Shown: positions 8,917 to 19,454, counted from the first letter of the stretch. The stretch is DNA of 64,000 nt from Candidatus Pantoea varia (GCF_900115075.1 NZ_FOVG01000004.1:186001-250000); one strand, 5' to 3'. Translations and numbers: made by a program. The notes: generated from the letters alone by a model not told the origin.

Positions 8917-9936
8917 TTACCTGAAACCGCTTGCGGCCATCGCTAACGTCGTGTCGAGCATTCGGTTAGCAAAGCCCCATTCATTGTCACACCAGACCAG
9001 TGTCTTGATAAGGTGTTGACCGCTGACCCGCGTTTGTGTTCCGTCCACAATGGCACTGTGCGGATCATGGTTAAAATCTACTGAGACTAACGGTAATTCC
9101 GTGTAGTCAACTATACCACGAAATGCCCCTTCTGCCGCGCTTCGCAACAAGGTGTTAACGTCACACGCCGTTACCGCGTTATGCACAGAAACGCTGAGAT
9201 CAATAGCCGTCACGTTAATCGTCGGCACGCGAACGGCTATCGCCTCAAAGCGATCGTTGAATTTCGGAAAAATACGGGTAATGCCGGCCGCCAGACGGGT
9301 ATCCACCGGGATGATCGACTGACTGGCGGCGCGGGTCCGGCGCAGATCGCTGTGATAGGCGTCGATCACCTGCTGATCGTGCATCGCCGAGTGGATCGTG
9401 GTGACGGTGCCGGATTCGATACCAAACTCATCATCCAGCAGTTTGATGACCGGGATAATGCAGTTCGTGGTACAGGAAGCGTTGGAAACGATACGGTCGC
9501 TGGCGGTCAGATCCTGCTGGTTAACACCGAACACGACGGTGGCGTCGAGATCGTTTCCGCCGGGATGAGAGAACAGCACTTTTTTGGCACCAGCCTGCAG
9601 ATGGGCTTCGCCATCAGCCCGGGAGCCATAGACGCCGGTACAGTCCAGCACCACATCCACATCGAGTTCACGCCACGGCAAATCGGCTATGTCTGCACGG
9701 TGCAAAATGCGCAGGGTATCGCCCCCCACCCACATGACATCACGCTCCTGACGGACATCGAAAGCAAAACGGCCATGGCTGGTATCGTATTTCAGCAGGT
9801 GCGCCATACCGGTGGCTTCTGCCAGCTCGTTAATCGCGACCACGGTGATCTCTGCACGTCGGCCCGTCTCATAGAGCGCGCGCAGAACGTTGCGTCCAAT
9901 CCGGCCAAAACCATTTATCGCTACCCGTACCGTCAT
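8917..9936 (-). CDS. epd: D-erythrose-4-phosphate dehydrogenase
   Basis: It oxidises erythrose-4-phosphate to 4-phosphoerythronate with NAD, the first step of the DXP-independent pyridoxal phosphate pathway. It is a GAPDH paralog of 339 residues, the E. coli length. The N-terminal Rossmann motif is [15 protein letters not shown]. The catalytic cysteine lies in SNASCTTNC near residue 155, and the C-terminal motif is [12 protein letters not shown]. It heads the operon with pgk and fbaA. About 117 bp upstream of the start is a Cra operator (10053-10066), matching the known Cra control of this operon in E. coli. Confidence 0.97.
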   Translation of the reverse strand: MTVRVAINGFGRIGRNVLRALYETGRRAEITVVAINELAEATGMAHLLKYDTSHGRFAFDVRQERDVMWVGGDTLRILHRADIADLPWRELDVDVVLDCTGVYGSRADGEAHLQAGAKKVLFSHPGGNDLDATVVFGVNQQDLTASDRIVSNASCTTNCIIPVIKLLDDEFGIESGTVTTIHSAMHDQQVIDAYHSDLRRTRAASQSIIPVDTRLAAGITRIFPKFNDRFEAIAVRVPTINVTAIDLSVSVHNAVTACDVNTLLRSAAEGAFRGIVDYTELPLVSVDFNHDPHSAIVDGTQTRVSGQHLIKTLVWCDNEWGFANRMLDTTLAMAASGFR

Positions 9937-10052
9937 TTCTCTCCTGCCACGTCAGACTGAAAAAACGTGCCGTTAGCCTGAGCGTTTCACTGCACTTTGT
10001 ACAGGAGATTCTTACCCGGCATTGTCCGAAATCAGGGCGGTTTGCCCGGCAA

Positions 10053-10066
10053 CTGAAACGGTTCAG
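10053..10066. promoter_or_regulatory. Cra (FruR) operator of epd-pgk-fbaA
   Basis: CTGAAACGGTTCAG fits the Cra consensus TGAAWCGWTTCA with a single deviation in the second W. It lies about 117-130 bp upstream of the epd start. Cra represses this glycolytic operon in E. coli and is relieved by fructose-1-phosphate. Confidence 0.85.
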
Positions 10067-10151
10067 CCAGAATAATAGAAGGAAGGAATAACAGGAATGA
10101 TTGCGATCAATCTGACTGCTTAAATTTGGATCTGCGTCACAAATTCAAGCC

Positions 10152-10163
10152 TGAAACGTTTAT
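10152..10163. promoter_or_regulatory. Possible second Cra half-consensus site
   Basis: TGAAACGTTTAT keeps the conserved left half of the Cra site and fits the looser published consensus on the right. It lies 86 bp further upstream, between the operon promoter and the tktA terminator. It could strengthen epd repression or be chance. Confidence 0.35.
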
Positions 10164-10184
10164 TACTGCAGGAATAAAAGAGCA

Positions 10185-10209
10185 AAAGGGACGAAAGGCT
10201 CGTCCCTTT
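10185..10209 (-). terminator. tktA terminator
   Basis: A ten-bp stem AAAGGGACGA/TCGTCCCTTT with loop AAGGC lies 41 nt past the tktA stop. On the minus strand it is followed by TTTTGCTCTTTTA. It is a good intrinsic terminator. The rest of the 314-bp gap (9937-10250) holds the epd promoter and Cra sites and no gene. Confidence 0.88.
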
Positions 10210-10250
10210 AATTTCACGACCAGACGGGAGCGGACCCGCCTGGCCGGTTT

Positions 10251-12245
10251 TTACGCCAGCAGCGCTTTCGCTTTCGCGACCACGTTGTCGACGGTAAAGC
10301 CAAACAGCTCGAACAGTTGATCCGCAGGAGCAGATTCGCCAAAGCTGGTCATACCCACAATAGCGCCGTTCAGGCCGGTGTATTTGAACCAGTAATCAGC
10401 GATGCCCGCTTCGATAGCAACGCGAGCGCTGACCGCTTTAGGCAGCACAGATTCACGGTATTCATCGCTCTGCTTGTCGAAGGCATCTGTTGACGGCATA
10501 GAGACCACGCGCACTTTGCGGCCTTCGCTGGTGAGTTTGTCCCAGGCACCGACAGCCAGTTCAACTTCTGAACCGGTCGCGATCAGGATCAGCTCAGGCG
10601 TACCGTCGCAATCTTTCAGCACGTAACCCCCGCGCGTCACATTAGCCAGCTGAGCAGTATCACGTTCCTGCTGCGCCAGGTTCTGACGGGAGAAGATCAG
10701 CGCCGTCGGGCCATCCTGACGTTCGATGGCATATTTCCACGCCACCGCGGATTCAACCTGGTCACATGGACGCCACAGGCTCATGTTTGGTGTGGTACGC
10801 AGGCTCGCCATCTGCTCAACCGGCTGATGTGTCGGGCCATCTTCGCCCAGACCGATAGAGTCGTGGGTGTAGACCATGATCTGCCGGATCTTCATCAGTG
10901 CCGCCATACGCGCTGCGTTACGCGCATATTCAACGAACATCAGGAAGGTGGCGGTGTAAGGCAGGAAGCCGCCGTGCAGCGCCAGGCCATTGGCGATAGC
11001 GGTCATACCGAACTCGCGCACGCCGTAATGGATGTAGTTACCTGCCGCATCTTCGTTGATTGGCTTAGAACCAGACCAGATAGTCAGGTTGCTCGGTGCC
11101 AGGTCGGCTGAGCCGCCCAGATATTCCGGCAGGATTTTACCAAAGGCTTCGATAGCATTCTGAGAGGCTTTACGGCTGGCGATCTTCGCCGGGTTCGCCT
11201 GCAGCTGCTCAACGAATTTCTGAGACTCTTCGTGCCAGTTAGCAGGCAGTTGGTTGCTCACGCGACGCTTAAACTCGGCAGCCAGTTCAGGATGTGCCTG
11301 CGCGTACGCAGCGAATTTCTCATCCCATGCAGCTTCTTTCGCCTTGCCCGCTTCTTTCGCGTCCCACTCAGCGTAGATGTCAGAAGGAATAACGAACGGT
11401 GCGTGGTTCCAGCCCAGCTGTTTGCGGGTCAGTGCCACTTCGTCATCGCCCAGCGGTGCGCCGTGTGAATCGTGGGTGCCCGCTTTGTTCGGTGAACCGA
11501 AGCCGATAACGGTTTTGCACATCAGCAGTGAAGGCTTGTCGCTGACGCTTTTCGCTTCGTCGATCGCTTTAGCAATTGCATCTGCATCGTGACCATCAAC
11601 GCCGCGCACCACGTGCCAGCCATAGGCTTCAAAACGCTTCGCGGTGTCATCGGTGAACCAGCCATCAATGTGGCCGTCGATAGAGATACCGTTGTCATCA
11701 TAGAACGCAACCAGTTTGCCCAGCTTCAGCGTACCCGCCAGTGAGCAGACTTCGTGCGAGATGCCTTCCATCATGCAGCCATCGCCCATGAAGACATAGG
11801 TGTTGTGGTCTACGATGTCATGACCTGGGCGGTTGAACTGTGCGGCCAGCGTGCGCTCAGCAATGGCGAAGCCGACGGCGTTCGCGATGCCCTGCCCCAG
11901 CGGACCGGTGGTGGTTTCAACGCCCACGGTGTAGCCATATTCCGGGTGACCTGGAGTTTTAGAGTGCAGCTGGCGGAAGTTTTCCAGCTCGCTCAGTGGC
12001 AGATCGTAGCCGGTCAGGTGCAGCAGGCTGTAGATCAGCATTGAGCCGTGACCGTTAGAGAGCACGAAACGGTCGCGGTCAGCCCACAGCGGATTGGTTG
12101 GGTTGTGGTTCAGGTAGCCGCGCCAGAGTACTTCAGCGATGTCCGCCATGCCCATTGGGGCACCCGGATGTCCCGATTTCGCTTTCTGTACTGCATCCAT
12201 ACTTAACGCACGAATGGCGTTGGCAAGCTCTTTACGAGAGGGCAT
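10251..12245 (-). CDS. tktA: Transketolase
   Basis: It is a thiamine-diphosphate enzyme that transfers two-carbon ketol units between sugar phosphates in the pentose phosphate pathway. It also makes erythrose-4-phosphate, the substrate of Epd and of aromatic synthesis. Its 664 residues compare with 663 in E. coli. Visible motifs are [10 protein letters not shown] near residue 23, the ThDP/Mg site [12 protein letters not shown] near residue 155, and the transketolase signature [12 protein letters not shown] near 410. It is transcribed alone. The 272-bp gap to loiP contains divergent promoters with no further recognisable element. Confidence 0.98.
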   Translation of the reverse strand: MPSRKELANAIRALSMDAVQKAKSGHPGAPMGMADIAEVLWRGYLNHNPTNPLWADRDRFVLSNGHGSMLIYSLLHLTGYDLPLSELENFRQLHSKTPGHPEYGYTVGVETTTGPLGQGIANAVGFAIAERTLAAQFNRPGHDIVDHNTYVFMGDGCMMEGISHEVCSLAGTLKLGKLVAFYDDNGISIDGHIDGWFTDDTAKRFEAYGWHVVRGVDGHDADAIAKAIDEAKSVSDKPSLLMCKTVIGFGSPNKAGTHDSHGAPLGDDEVALTRKQLGWNHAPFVIPSDIYAEWDAKEAGKAKEAAWDEKFAAYAQAHPELAAEFKRRVSNQLPANWHEESQKFVEQLQANPAKIASRKASQNAIEAFGKILPEYLGGSADLAPSNLTIWSGSKPINEDAAGNYIHYGVREFGMTAIANGLALHGGFLPYTATFLMFVEYARNAARMAALMKIRQIMVYTHDSIGLGEDGPTHQPVEQMASLRTTPNMSLWRPCDQVESAVAWKYAIERQDGPTALIFSRQNLAQQERDTAQLANVTRGGYVLKDCDGTPELILIATGSEVELAVGAWDKLTSEGRKVRVVSMPSTDAFDKQSDEYRESVLPKAVSARVAIEAGIADYWFKYTGLNGAIVGMTSFGESAPADQLFELFGFTVDNVVAKAKALLA

Positions 12246-12517
12246 TTTCTACTCCAGGTCGGATTAATGCTTCGCACCTTAACTTATTGTTATTAATGAG
12301 TTACCGGGCAAAACAAGGAAAAAGTCGCCCATCAATGTACATGAAAATCGGGTCAAAAGTACATGTTGTAAAACGCTAAATGTCACCGCTTCGTATGGCT
12401 TTTCCGGCCAACTCTGCTAGCAAAGTGCAGACTGGCACGCTATAACCAAATCGTTTATTCACCTGACTGAGTTTCAGGTGTTTGTTTTTTCTTACCTTGT
12501 TATGGATGGGATACAGC

Positions 12518-13273
12518 ATGAAAATCAAAAAAATGGTGTTAGCACTTGGCCTGACGACGCTGCTCAGCGGCTGTCAGGGTTTAGACAATAATGCGCTGAT
12601 GCAGTCGGGCGCACAGGCATATCAGGCTTATAGCCTGAGCGACGATCAGGTCAAACAGCTGAGCGATAAATCCTGTGAGCAGATGGACAAAGACAATCAG
12701 ATTGCGCCTGCTAACAGTGAGTATCAGCAGCGTCTGAATAAGATCGCCGCCGCGCTGGGCGATAACATCAACGGCGTTCCGGCTAACTACAAGGTTTATC
12801 AGACCAAAGATGTCAACGCCTGGGCGATGGCAAACGGCTGTATCCGCGTTTACAGCGGCCTGATGGATATGATGACCGACAATGAAGTGGAAGGCGTGCT
12901 GGGCCATGAGATGGGCCACGTGGCGTTAGGCCATACGCGCAAGGCGATGCAGCTGGCGTATGCCACGACCGCCGCCCGCACGGCAGCGGCCTCAGTGGGC
13001 GGCGTAATCGGTTCACTGTCACAGTCGCAGTTGGGTGAAATGGGTGAAAAACTGGTTAATGCCCAGTTCTCCCAGACTCAGGAATCGCAGGCAGATGATT
13101 ACTCTTACGATCTGATGAAGAAGCGCAGCATCAATCCAGAGGGCCTGGTGACCAGCTTCGAAAAACTGGCGAAGCTGGAAAAGGGACGTCAGAGCTCAAT
13201 GTTTGACTCGCACCCGGCGTCTGAAGCGCGCGCCGAGCACATCCGTGAGCGTATTGCTGCTGACGCGAATTAA
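12518..13273 (+). CDS. loiP: Outer-membrane lipoprotein metalloprotease LoiP
   Basis: This M48-family zinc protease is, in E. coli, an outer-membrane lipoprotein that works with BepA and is induced at low osmolarity. The start at ATG 12518, after GGATGGG, gives 251 residues (E. coli 252). The signal peptide ends in lipobox LLSG-C, with the lipidated cysteine at about residue 21. The catalytic HEMGHVALGH is near residue 130, and the third zinc ligand is in QADDYSYD. An in-frame upstream ATG at 12482 would spoil the signal peptide. Confidence 0.95.
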   Translation: MKIKKMVLALGLTTLLSGCQGLDNNALMQSGAQAYQAYSLSDDQVKQLSDKSCEQMDKDNQIAPANSEYQQRLNKIAAALGDNINGVPANYKVYQTKDVNAWAMANGCIRVYSGLMDMMTDNEVEGVLGHEMGHVALGHTRKAMQLAYATTAARTAAASVGGVIGSLSQSQLGEMGEKLVNAQFSQTQESQADDYSYDLMKKRSINPEGLVTSFEKLAKLEKGRQSSMFDSHPASEARAEHIRERIAADAN

Positions 13274-13281
13274 TGCATTAC

Positions 13282-13310
13282 ACAGGCGCATGCACGGTGC
13301 ATGCGCCTGT
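13282..13310. repeat. 14-bp inverted repeat between loiP and yidB-like gene
   Basis: ACAGGCGCATGCAC and its exact complement are separated by one base, between two convergent genes. No T-run follows on either strand, so it may be a hairpin that stabilises both 3' ends rather than a terminator. Confidence 0.6.
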
Positions 13311-13337
13311 AAAACAGGTCTGGTCAGTATCACTGGT

Positions 13338-13748
13338 CTAGCGTTTGAATATCTGATCCACCATCGAACCTAAATCAAGTTTGTTCTCGTGCAGCGAGGC
13401 TTCATCCATATGCCCCTGAGGTGACATTTTGTCGATCAGCTGCGGCAGAATAACCGCCAGCGTGCCCGCTGCGCCCTTAACGTCGGTTCCCAGCTTATCC
13501 GCCAGTGACTGTAGCTCAGCCTGACCAAATGCAGAGTGGATGTCGCTGTGTTCTACCGGCTGATTCGCCCCGGTGCCGATCCACGAACCAAACACCTCAC
13601 CCAGCCCGCCCTGCTGGAATTTTTGCAGCAGCACTTCGATACCGCCCTGCTCCTGCACCCAATGCCAGACCGCCTGCAGTTGTCCGGGCAGATGCCCGTC
13701 ACTCTGCGCGCCCTGCAGCGATCCCGCCAGTTCATCAAGAAAGCCCAT
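13338..13748 (-). CDS. YidB-like DUF937 protein
   Basis: This 136-residue protein is of the YidB/DUF937 family, which has no established function. The start at ATG 13748 follows a GGAGG Shine-Dalgarno. A GTG 12 bases earlier overlaps that motif and is less likely. The start MGFLDELAGSL and the stretch LADKLGTDVKGAAGTLAVILPQLIDK are typical. The family pattern 'SP-G' (KMSPQGHMDE) and a C-terminal amphipathic helix are present. No signal peptide or membrane segment is seen. It is convergent with loiP; no E. coli gene occupies this spot. Confidence 0.8.
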   Translation of the reverse strand: MGFLDELAGSLQGAQSDGHLPGQLQAVWHWVQEQGGIEVLLQKFQQGGLGEVFGSWIGTGANQPVEHSDIHSAFGQAELQSLADKLGTDVKGAAGTLAVILPQLIDKMSPQGHMDEASLHENKLDLGSMVDQIFKR

Positions 13749-13902
13749 GATTGCCTCCACGTTGAGAATGGATATCAGTCAGTTTAGTTGCTGATGCATG
13801 GTTACGCCTGAGGCACGTGCACTATCACAAGGAGAAAAATCTGGATGGGTAAAGCGGATGGAGATCGTTACTGGTACTGCGCCGCTTCAGATGGCGGCGC
13901 AA

Positions 13903-13928
13903 AGCCTGCCGGATTGCCCCGGCAGGCT
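13903..13928 (-). terminator. Stem-loop after speB
   Basis: A perfect ten-bp stem AGCCTGCCGG/CCGGCAGGCT with a 6-nt loop starts 11 nt past the speB stop. The minus-strand tail (TTTGCGCC) is a weak U-tract. Confidence 0.65.
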
Positions 13929-13938
13929 GAGGACGGGA

Positions 13939-14859
13939 TTAGCCTTTGTTCGCAGCCTGAACATGCAGCATATCCAGCGCCAGCGTCGCCGCCGCCAGTG
14001 CTGTCAGATCAGCATGATCGTAACCTGGTGCCACTTCCACCAGATCCATGCCGACAATGTTCATGCCCTGCAGGCCACGGATCAGCTTGGTCGCTTTATC
14101 AGTGGTCAGGCCGCCAATCACTGGCGTGCCGGTGCCAGGCGCATGCGCCGGATCCAGACAGTCGATGTCGAAGGTCAGATAGATCGGCAGATCGCCGACG
14201 GTGCGTTTCACTTCGGCGAGGATATCGTCAACGCTGCGGTCATTGACCTGCGCCGCATCCAGCACGTTGAAGCCCAGGCTCTTGTCGAATTCGGTACGGA
14301 TACCGATCTGCACAGAGTGCTGTGGATCGATCAGACCCTCTTTCGGCGCGGTGAAGAACATGGTGCCGTGATCGAAGGTCGGGCCGTTGGAGTAAGTGTC
14401 GGTATGCGCATCGAAATGCACCAGCGCCATCTTGCCGAAGTGTTTAGCATGGGCGCGCAGCAGTGGCAGCGTAACGTAGTGGTCGCCGCCAAAGGTCATC
14501 ATGCGCTTGCCATTAGCCAGCAGTTTTTCCGCGTGGGCCTGTAACTTGTCGGAGAGATCCTGCGAGTCACCGAAGGCGTAAACCAGATCGCCACAGTCGA
14601 CAACGTTCAGACGCTGACGCAGGTCGAAATCCCACGGCCAGCGGCAGCCTTCCCAGGCCAGATTGGTGGAGATCTGGCGAATTGCGCCAGGGCCCAGGCG
14701 ACTGCCCGGACGACCCGAGGTTGCAGCATCAAACGGCACGCCGGTGATAACCCACTCAGCGTCGCTGTCGTAAGGCTGGAAATTCAGCGGAAACCGCATG
14801 AAGCCAAAAGCGTTAGACACCAGGGAGTTGTCGTACTGATTGCCAAGAGTGTTATACAT
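13939..14859 (-). CDS. speB: Agmatinase
   Basis: It hydrolyses agmatine to putrescine and urea, the second step of the arginine decarboxylase route to polyamines. It is a manganese enzyme of the arginase/ureohydrolase family. Its 306 residues match E. coli. Metal-ligand motifs appear in order: [11 protein letters not shown] near residue 125, FDAHTDTY near 150, and [15 protein letters not shown] near 233. It lies downstream of speA on the same strand but a convincing terminator intervenes. It may therefore rely on its own promoter or on readthrough. Confidence 0.98.
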   Translation of the reverse strand: MYNTLGNQYDNSLVSNAFGFMRFPLNFQPYDSDAEWVITGVPFDAATSGRPGSRLGPGAIRQISTNLAWEGCRWPWDFDLRQRLNVVDCGDLVYAFGDSQDLSDKLQAHAEKLLANGKRMMTFGGDHYVTLPLLRAHAKHFGKMALVHFDAHTDTYSNGPTFDHGTMFFTAPKEGLIDPQHSVQIGIRTEFDKSLGFNVLDAAQVNDRSVDDILAEVKRTVGDLPIYLTFDIDCLDPAHAPGTGTPVIGGLTTDKATKLIRGLQGMNIVGMDLVEVAPGYDHADLTALAAATLALDMLHVQAANKG

Positions 14860-14919
14860 AATTGCTCTCTCTATGTGCGTAAGTCGGGCCAGGCCCGCAA
14901 ACCATTAAGGCTGAGATAA

Positions 14920-14962
14920 AAAAATCCCCTCCGCGTCGTTAGGCCCGACGAGGAAGGGATTG
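14920..14962 (-). terminator. speA terminator
   Basis: A long imperfect stem (AATCCC..CGTCG paired with CGACG..GGGATT) has loop GGCCTAA. On the minus strand a seven-T run follows. It sits in the 169-bp gap between speA and speB. Confidence 0.8.
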
Positions 14963-15028
14963 AGTGAGTCAGATTATCGACATAGTTAACGGCAACTGCA
15001 ATATGCGATTGCGGGCTGCCAGGGCCGA

Positions 15029-17005
15029 TTATTCATCTTCTAAATAGGTGTATCCGTAGAGGCCGCTCTCAAACTCTTCCAGGAACTGCGCGCGCAGCTC
15101 TTCGTCGAGATCGGACGCCTGCACCTGATTGCGGAACAGCGCCATCAGCTCGTTAGGATCAAGCTGCACGTAGCGCAGCATGTCCGCCACGGTGTCGCCT
15201 TCATCGGAGAGCTGGACTTCCACATCGCCATTTTCGCGTGCGTAGACATCCACCGCTTCGGTGTCACCGAACAGGTTGTGCATGTTGCCCAGGATTTCCT
15301 GATAAGCCCCGACCATGAAGAAGCCCAGCATTGGCGGGTTATCCAGGTCATATTCCGGCATCGGCATGGTGGTCGCGATACCGTCGCCATCCACATAGTG
15401 ATCGATGGTGCCATCGGAGTCACAGGTGATGTCGAGCAGCACGGCGCGGCGCTCCGGCTTCTTGTTCAGCCCTTCCAGCGGCAGTACCGGGAACAGCTGA
15501 TCGATACCCCACGCATCCGGCATTGACTGGAACAGCGAGAAGTTAACGTAGATTTTATCTGCCATCCGCTCCTGCAGTTCGTCGATGATAGGACGGTGCG
15601 CACGGTTGCTTGGATCGAGATGCTGCTGAATATAGTGGCAGATGCTCAGATAGAGCTGCTCAGCCCATGAACGCTGTTTAAGATCGTAAGTACCAGACGA
15701 GTAGCCGGTATGGATATCAAACAGATCCATCTGGCTGTCGTGCAGCCATTCACGCAGCGAACGGCGGGTGCTTGGCTCGTGCATCTCCTGCCAGGTTTCC
15801 CACATGCTGAGGATCGGGCGCGGCGCATCCGCATCCGGCGTTTCGGGTTCGCTGAACTCGTTACGCTCCACACCAATGATATTGGAGACCAGCACCGTGT
15901 GGTGCGCAGTTACAGCACGCCCCGACTCGGTAATCACGGTCGGATGCTCCAGACCGTGCTCATCACAGGCCGCACCAATCGCCCAGATCACGTTGTTGGC
16001 ATACTCATTCAGGCCATAGTTGACCGAGCAGTCAGACTGCGAACGCGTTCCTTCGTAATCGACGCCCAGACCGCCGCCGACGTCGAAGCATTTGATGTTA
16101 ACGCCCAGCTTCGCCAGTTCGACGTAGAAACGCGCCGACTCACGCACGCCGGTAGCGATGTCGCGGATGTTGGACATCTGCGAACCCAGATGGAAGTGCA
16201 GCAGCTGCAAGCTGTCGATGCGACCCGCTTCGCGCATGATCTCAACCAGCTTCAGCACCTGCGTCGCAGACAGGCCAAACTTCGACTTTTCGCCGCCGCT
16301 CGACTGCCATTTACCGGAGCCCTGTGAAGCCAGACGCGCACGGATACCGAGACGCGGCACCACATTCAGACGCTCCGCTTCTTCCAGCACCAGTCGAACT
16401 TCCGTCATCTTCTCCAGCACCAGATAAACCTTGTGGCCCATCTTCTCGCCGATCAGCGCCAGACGAATATATTCGCGGTCTTTATAGCCGTTACAGACGA
16501 TCACCGAGCGGGTCTGACCGGCGTGCGCCAGCACAGCCATCAGCTCTGCTTTAGAGCCTGCTTCCAGTCCCAGCGGTTCGCCAGAGTGGATCAGCGATTC
16601 GATGACGCGTTTGTGCTGGTTGACTTTGATCGGGTAAACCAGGAAGTAGTCACCTTTGTAACCGTACGATTCACGCGCACGTTTAAAGGCGGCGTTAATC
16701 GAGCGCAGACGGTGCTGCAGAATCTGTGGGAAGCAGAACAAGGCGGGCAGACGCTGGCCCTGTGCTTCGCGCTCTTTAACCAGGCGGGCTAAGTCGACGC
16801 GCACGTCCGGACGATCCGGATCGGGGCAGACACTGATGTGGCCCAGTTCGTTAACATCGTAATAGTTGTTGCCCCACCAGGCGATGTTGTACGTACGCAA
16901 CATTTTGCTCGCATCCTGATCGTTCATTGCAACCTCCTGCATGGAGCGGAGTGCACCCTGTTCGCCAGCTGACGAACCTTTGATATTCTTCATGTCGTCA
17001 GACAT
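15029..17005 (-). CDS. speA: Biosynthetic arginine decarboxylase
   Basis: This PLP enzyme decarboxylates arginine to agmatine, feeding SpeB. The start at ATG 17005 gives 658 residues beginning [17 protein letters not shown], the E. coli length; a start four codons earlier is possible. The PLP lysine lies in [13 protein letters not shown] near residue 127. The glycine-rich phosphate loop is [13 protein letters not shown] near 280. The catalytic cysteine lies in DITCDSDG near residue 520. A long upstream region (17006-17848) with possible leader ORFs separates it from divergent metK, as in E. coli. Confidence 0.97.
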   Translation of the reverse strand: MSDDMKNIKGSSAGEQGALRSMQEVAMNDQDASKMLRTYNIAWWGNNYYDVNELGHISVCPDPDRPDVRVDLARLVKEREAQGQRLPALFCFPQILQHRLRSINAAFKRARESYGYKGDYFLVYPIKVNQHKRVIESLIHSGEPLGLEAGSKAELMAVLAHAGQTRSVIVCNGYKDREYIRLALIGEKMGHKVYLVLEKMTEVRLVLEEAERLNVVPRLGIRARLASQGSGKWQSSGGEKSKFGLSATQVLKLVEIMREAGRIDSLQLLHFHLGSQMSNIRDIATGVRESARFYVELAKLGVNIKCFDVGGGLGVDYEGTRSQSDCSVNYGLNEYANNVIWAIGAACDEHGLEHPTVITESGRAVTAHHTVLVSNIIGVERNEFSEPETPDADAPRPILSMWETWQEMHEPSTRRSLREWLHDSQMDLFDIHTGYSSGTYDLKQRSWAEQLYLSICHYIQQHLDPSNRAHRPIIDELQERMADKIYVNFSLFQSMPDAWGIDQLFPVLPLEGLNKKPERRAVLLDITCDSDGTIDHYVDGDGIATTMPMPEYDLDNPPMLGFFMVGAYQEILGNMHNLFGDTEAVDVYARENGDVEVQLSDEGDTVADMLRYVQLDPNELMALFRNQVQASDLDEELRAQFLEEFESGLYGYTYLEDE

Positions 17006-17127
17006 CGCGAACCTCAATTTTCCGTTGAAAGATAAAACTGTTAACCGGCTTTATGGCCGCTAATCTGAAAACCTGTTGCCACATTAAACGCATTGTCCTG
17101 TTCACCTGACGTTGCCGTCAGCGCGAT

Positions 17128-17211
17128 TCACGCATGAGAGTTAAGTGTAAAACACCCTGGCCATCTCCGTTTGAATAGAGAACATTTAACTGTTTTGTAT
17201 TGACCATGGAT
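17128..17211 (-). CDS. Possible yqgB-like small ORF
   Basis: A short frame ends at 17128, in the position that yqgB takes upstream of speA in E. coli. Its end (GCFTLNSHA) resembles the E. coli YqgB end NCFTLNKII as I remember it. The start is unclear: a GTT at about 17211 or an ATG at 17316 would be needed. No strong ribosome binding site is seen. This is a tentative remnant or homolog, not a firm gene. Confidence 0.25.
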   Translation of the reverse strand: MHGQYKTVKCSLFKRRWPGCFTLNSHA

Positions 17212-17275
17212 AACCTGCGTCGTTCCGCTGCGCGGACGCAGAGAAGAGACAAAACTGGTAGAGCAGAGATAAAGA

Positions 17276-17410
17276 TTAGCCTGCGCCTGTGTCGGTAAAA
17301 TTACCGCATCGGACATAGTGTCGGCAGGAAAAAGAAACAGATGGGAGGCAGGAGAGAGCCAGCGCAGCGCCGCAGCGCAAAGAACCGGAAGAAGAAAAAG
17401 CGTGGTTCAT
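17276..17410 (-). CDS. Possible 44-codon leader ORF upstream of speA
   Basis: ATG 17410 opens a 44-codon frame (MNHAFSSSGSLRCGAALALS...). It is preceded by GGAGGTGAT, a nine-base perfect match to the anti-Shine-Dalgarno, seven bases from the start. It ends about 270 bp before speA on the same strand. The peptide is serine- and cysteine-rich with no recognised family. Whether it is translated is inference from the ribosome binding site alone. The rest of the 843-bp gap holds the metK promoter and no other gene I can support. Confidence 0.35.
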   Translation of the reverse strand: MNHAFSSSGSLRCGAALALSCLPSVSFSCRHYVRCGNFTDTGAG

Positions 17411-17680
17411 TACTTGTATCACCTCCGCATATGCCAGCGGCACATGGAAAACAACCTGGGTGAAAGCCAGACCAGAGTCTGACAGGCGCGACGCAAACAG
17501 TGGCGTCATCCTTGCTGCTGCAATCGAAGCAGCGGCGTTTTATACAGTTTACGGCCCTAAAATGCAAAAAGATTATCCGGGAATTGCGTGGAGTGTCAGC
17601 AAATTATGCCGATAACGGTTACAGGTTAAGCGCCGAAACAGAAAAAGGGCTGGTAATTGGTTTACCCTCTATCCTAAAAT

Positions 17681-17712
17681 AGCCGTCCAGATGGTTTTCC
17701 ATCTAAACAGGT
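17681..17712. promoter_or_regulatory. Possible MetJ operator upstream of metK
   Basis: Four consecutive 8-mers (AGCCGTCC, AGATGGTT, TTCCATCT, AAACAGGT) show partial matches to the met box AGACGTCT (6, 5 and 4 of 8 for the first three). They contain the perfect inverted repeat AGATGG-TTTT-CCATCT. The location, 137-168 bp before metK, suits MetJ repression, which is known for metK in E. coli. The match is weak. Confidence 0.4.
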
Positions 17713-17848
17713 TATTATCCAGGCGGTGTCAGCCTGCTTTGCTGACACAACCTCACTGCTCGCGGCTTTGCCTGAAGGGGCGTCAGGTCAGACAACCTCA
17801 CTGGCGCTATGCAGTCGTACTCAAACCATATTTAAGGTAAAGAACAGA

Positions 17849-19000
17849 ATGGCTAAACACCTTTTTACGTCCGAGTCTGTATCAGAAGGACATCCCGATA
17901 AAATCGCCGACCAGATCTCCGATGCTGTGCTGGATGCGATCCTGGAACAGGATCCTAAAGCGCGCGTGGCCTGCGAAACCTACGTTAAAACCGGTATGGT
18001 GCTGGTTGGCGGTGAAATCACCACCAGCGCATGGGTCGATATCGAAGAGATCACCCGTCAGACCGTACGTGAAATCGGCTATGTTCATTCCGATATGGGC
18101 TTTGATGCCAACTCCTGCGCGGTATTAAGCGCGATTGGCAAACAGTCTCAGGACATCAACCAGGGCGTTGACCGCACCGATCCGCTGGAACAGGGCGCAG
18201 GTGACCAGGGCCTGATGTTCGGCTATGCCACCAACGAAACAGACGTACTGATGCCTGCGCCCGTGACCTATGCGCACCGTCTGGTTCAGCGTCAGGCTGA
18301 AGTGCGTAAAAACGGAACCCTGCCGTGGCTGCGTCCGGATGCCAAGAGCCAGGTCACTTTCCAGTATGACGATGGCAAAATCGTCGGCATCGATGCCGTC
18401 GTGCTTTCTACTCAGCACGCGGAATCCATCAGCCAGAAAGATCTGCAGGAAGCGGTGATGGAAGAGATCATCAAGCCGGTTCTGCCAGCAGAATGGCTGA
18501 GCGCCTCAACCAAATATCACATCAACCCAACCGGTCGCTTTGTGATCGGCGGCCCGATGGGCGATTGCGGCCTGACCGGTCGTAAAATCATCGTGGACAC
18601 CTACGGCGGCATGGCGCGTCACGGTGGCGGTGCGTTCTCGGGTAAAGATCCTTCTAAAGTTGACCGCTCTGCAGCCTATGCGGCGCGTTATGTGGCGAAA
18701 AACATCGTTGCAGCCGGTCTGGCTGACCGTTGTGAAATCCAGGTCTCCTACGCTATCGGCGTGGCTGAACCGACTTCCATCATGGTGGAAACTTTCGGCA
18801 CCGAGAAAGTCTCTACCGAACAGCTGACCCTGCTGGTACGCGAGTTCTTCGACCTGCGTCCATATGGTCTGATTCAGATGCTGGATCTGCTGCACCCAAT
18901 CTATAAAGAGACCGCTGCTTACGGTCACTTTGGTCGTGAACACTTCCCCTGGGAAAAAACCGACAAAGCGGCCCTGCTGCGTGAAGCCGCTGGCCTGTAA
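17849..19000 (+). CDS. metK: S-adenosylmethionine synthase
   Basis: It makes S-adenosylmethionine from methionine and ATP, an essential cytosolic step. ATG 17849 gives 383 residues (E. coli 384). A longer in-frame start at 17726 adds 41 unconserved residues. The N-terminus [20 protein letters not shown] carries the ATP-binding histidine motif. [12 protein letters not shown] is near residue 115, and the phosphate-binding loop [14 protein letters not shown] is near 260. It is single, with its own terminator, and divergent from speA. Confidence 0.98.
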   Translation: MAKHLFTSESVSEGHPDKIADQISDAVLDAILEQDPKARVACETYVKTGMVLVGGEITTSAWVDIEEITRQTVREIGYVHSDMGFDANSCAVLSAIGKQSQDINQGVDRTDPLEQGAGDQGLMFGYATNETDVLMPAPVTYAHRLVQRQAEVRKNGTLPWLRPDAKSQVTFQYDDGKIVGIDAVVLSTQHAESISQKDLQEAVMEEIIKPVLPAEWLSASTKYHINPTGRFVIGGPMGDCGLTGRKIIVDTYGGMARHGGGAFSGKDPSKVDRSAAYAARYVAKNIVAAGLADRCEIQVSYAIGVAEPTSIMVETFGTEKVSTEQLTLLVREFFDLRPYGLIQMLDLLHPIYKETAAYGHFGREHFPWEKTDKAALLREAAGL

Positions 19001-19017
19001 GGTCAGCCGCTGCTGAT

Positions 19018-19047
19018 AAAAACCCTGCCCCTGCGGCGGGGTTTTTT
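19018..19047 (+). terminator. metK terminator
   Basis: The stem CCCTGCC/GGCGGGG (one G-T pair) with a 5-nt loop is flanked by five A's and six T's. It starts 18 nt past the metK stop. Confidence 0.95.
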
Positions 19048-19232
19048 ATCGCCTTTTCAGCCCCACTGCTAACCGGAGAATTTTGGCTTCCGCCATCCTC
19101 CTGCGCGACCTGCCCGCACCGTTTTCAGAGCGCGCCCGACGAGGAAAAAACAAATCTTTCCGGCATCTCCTTAACTCTGCAGCAAATTTTCAATTCTCAA
19201 CTACAATTCTTTTCGCTTTTTCTGACGACGAA

Positions 19233-19248
19233 ATGTTAGCGATTACAA
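19233..19248. promoter_or_regulatory. Second GalR/GalS-like operator, distal
   Basis: ATGTTAGCGATTACAA agrees with the GalR consensus GTGKAANCGNTTNCAC at 13 of 16 positions. It is centred 203 bp upstream of the perfect site at 19436. Two operators on one side of the promoter would allow looping, as at the E. coli gal operon. Confidence 0.6.
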
Positions 19249-19435
19249 ATTGAAATGCTTTGTTTATCCGATATTTAGGAATTAACGCACGTAGTTATTA
19301 TGCTGAAAATGCGTTATTTTCAGCGTCGTCTGATAGCCACTAAATAGAGCATTGTCAGAAACTTAATGAGTGCTATACCTCACTGGTTAATTAATCTTTC
19401 CGGGAAAAATATGCTGAATTTCAGGGTTTCAGCGT

Positions 19436-19451
19436 GTGTAAGCGATTACAC
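19436..19451. promoter_or_regulatory. GalR/GalS operator of galP
   Basis: GTGTAAGCGATTACAC matches the GalR/GalS consensus at every fixed position and is nearly a perfect palindrome. It lies 83-98 bp before the galP start. In E. coli galP is repressed by GalR and GalS. Confidence 0.93.
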
Positions 19452-19454
19452 TGA

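Noticed and set aside
9181..9960. 259-codon plus-strand ORF opposite epd
   Set aside because: Antisense shadow of epd, with no recognisable protein signature.
13798..14544. 248-codon plus-strand ORF opposite speB
   Set aside because: A shadow of speB in a GC-rich frame; speB is complete and conserved on the other strand.
17301..17567. 88-codon minus-strand ORF upstream of speA with phenylalanine-rich run
   Set aside because: It overlaps the candidate leader ORF in another frame, has no ribosome site and no recognised family.
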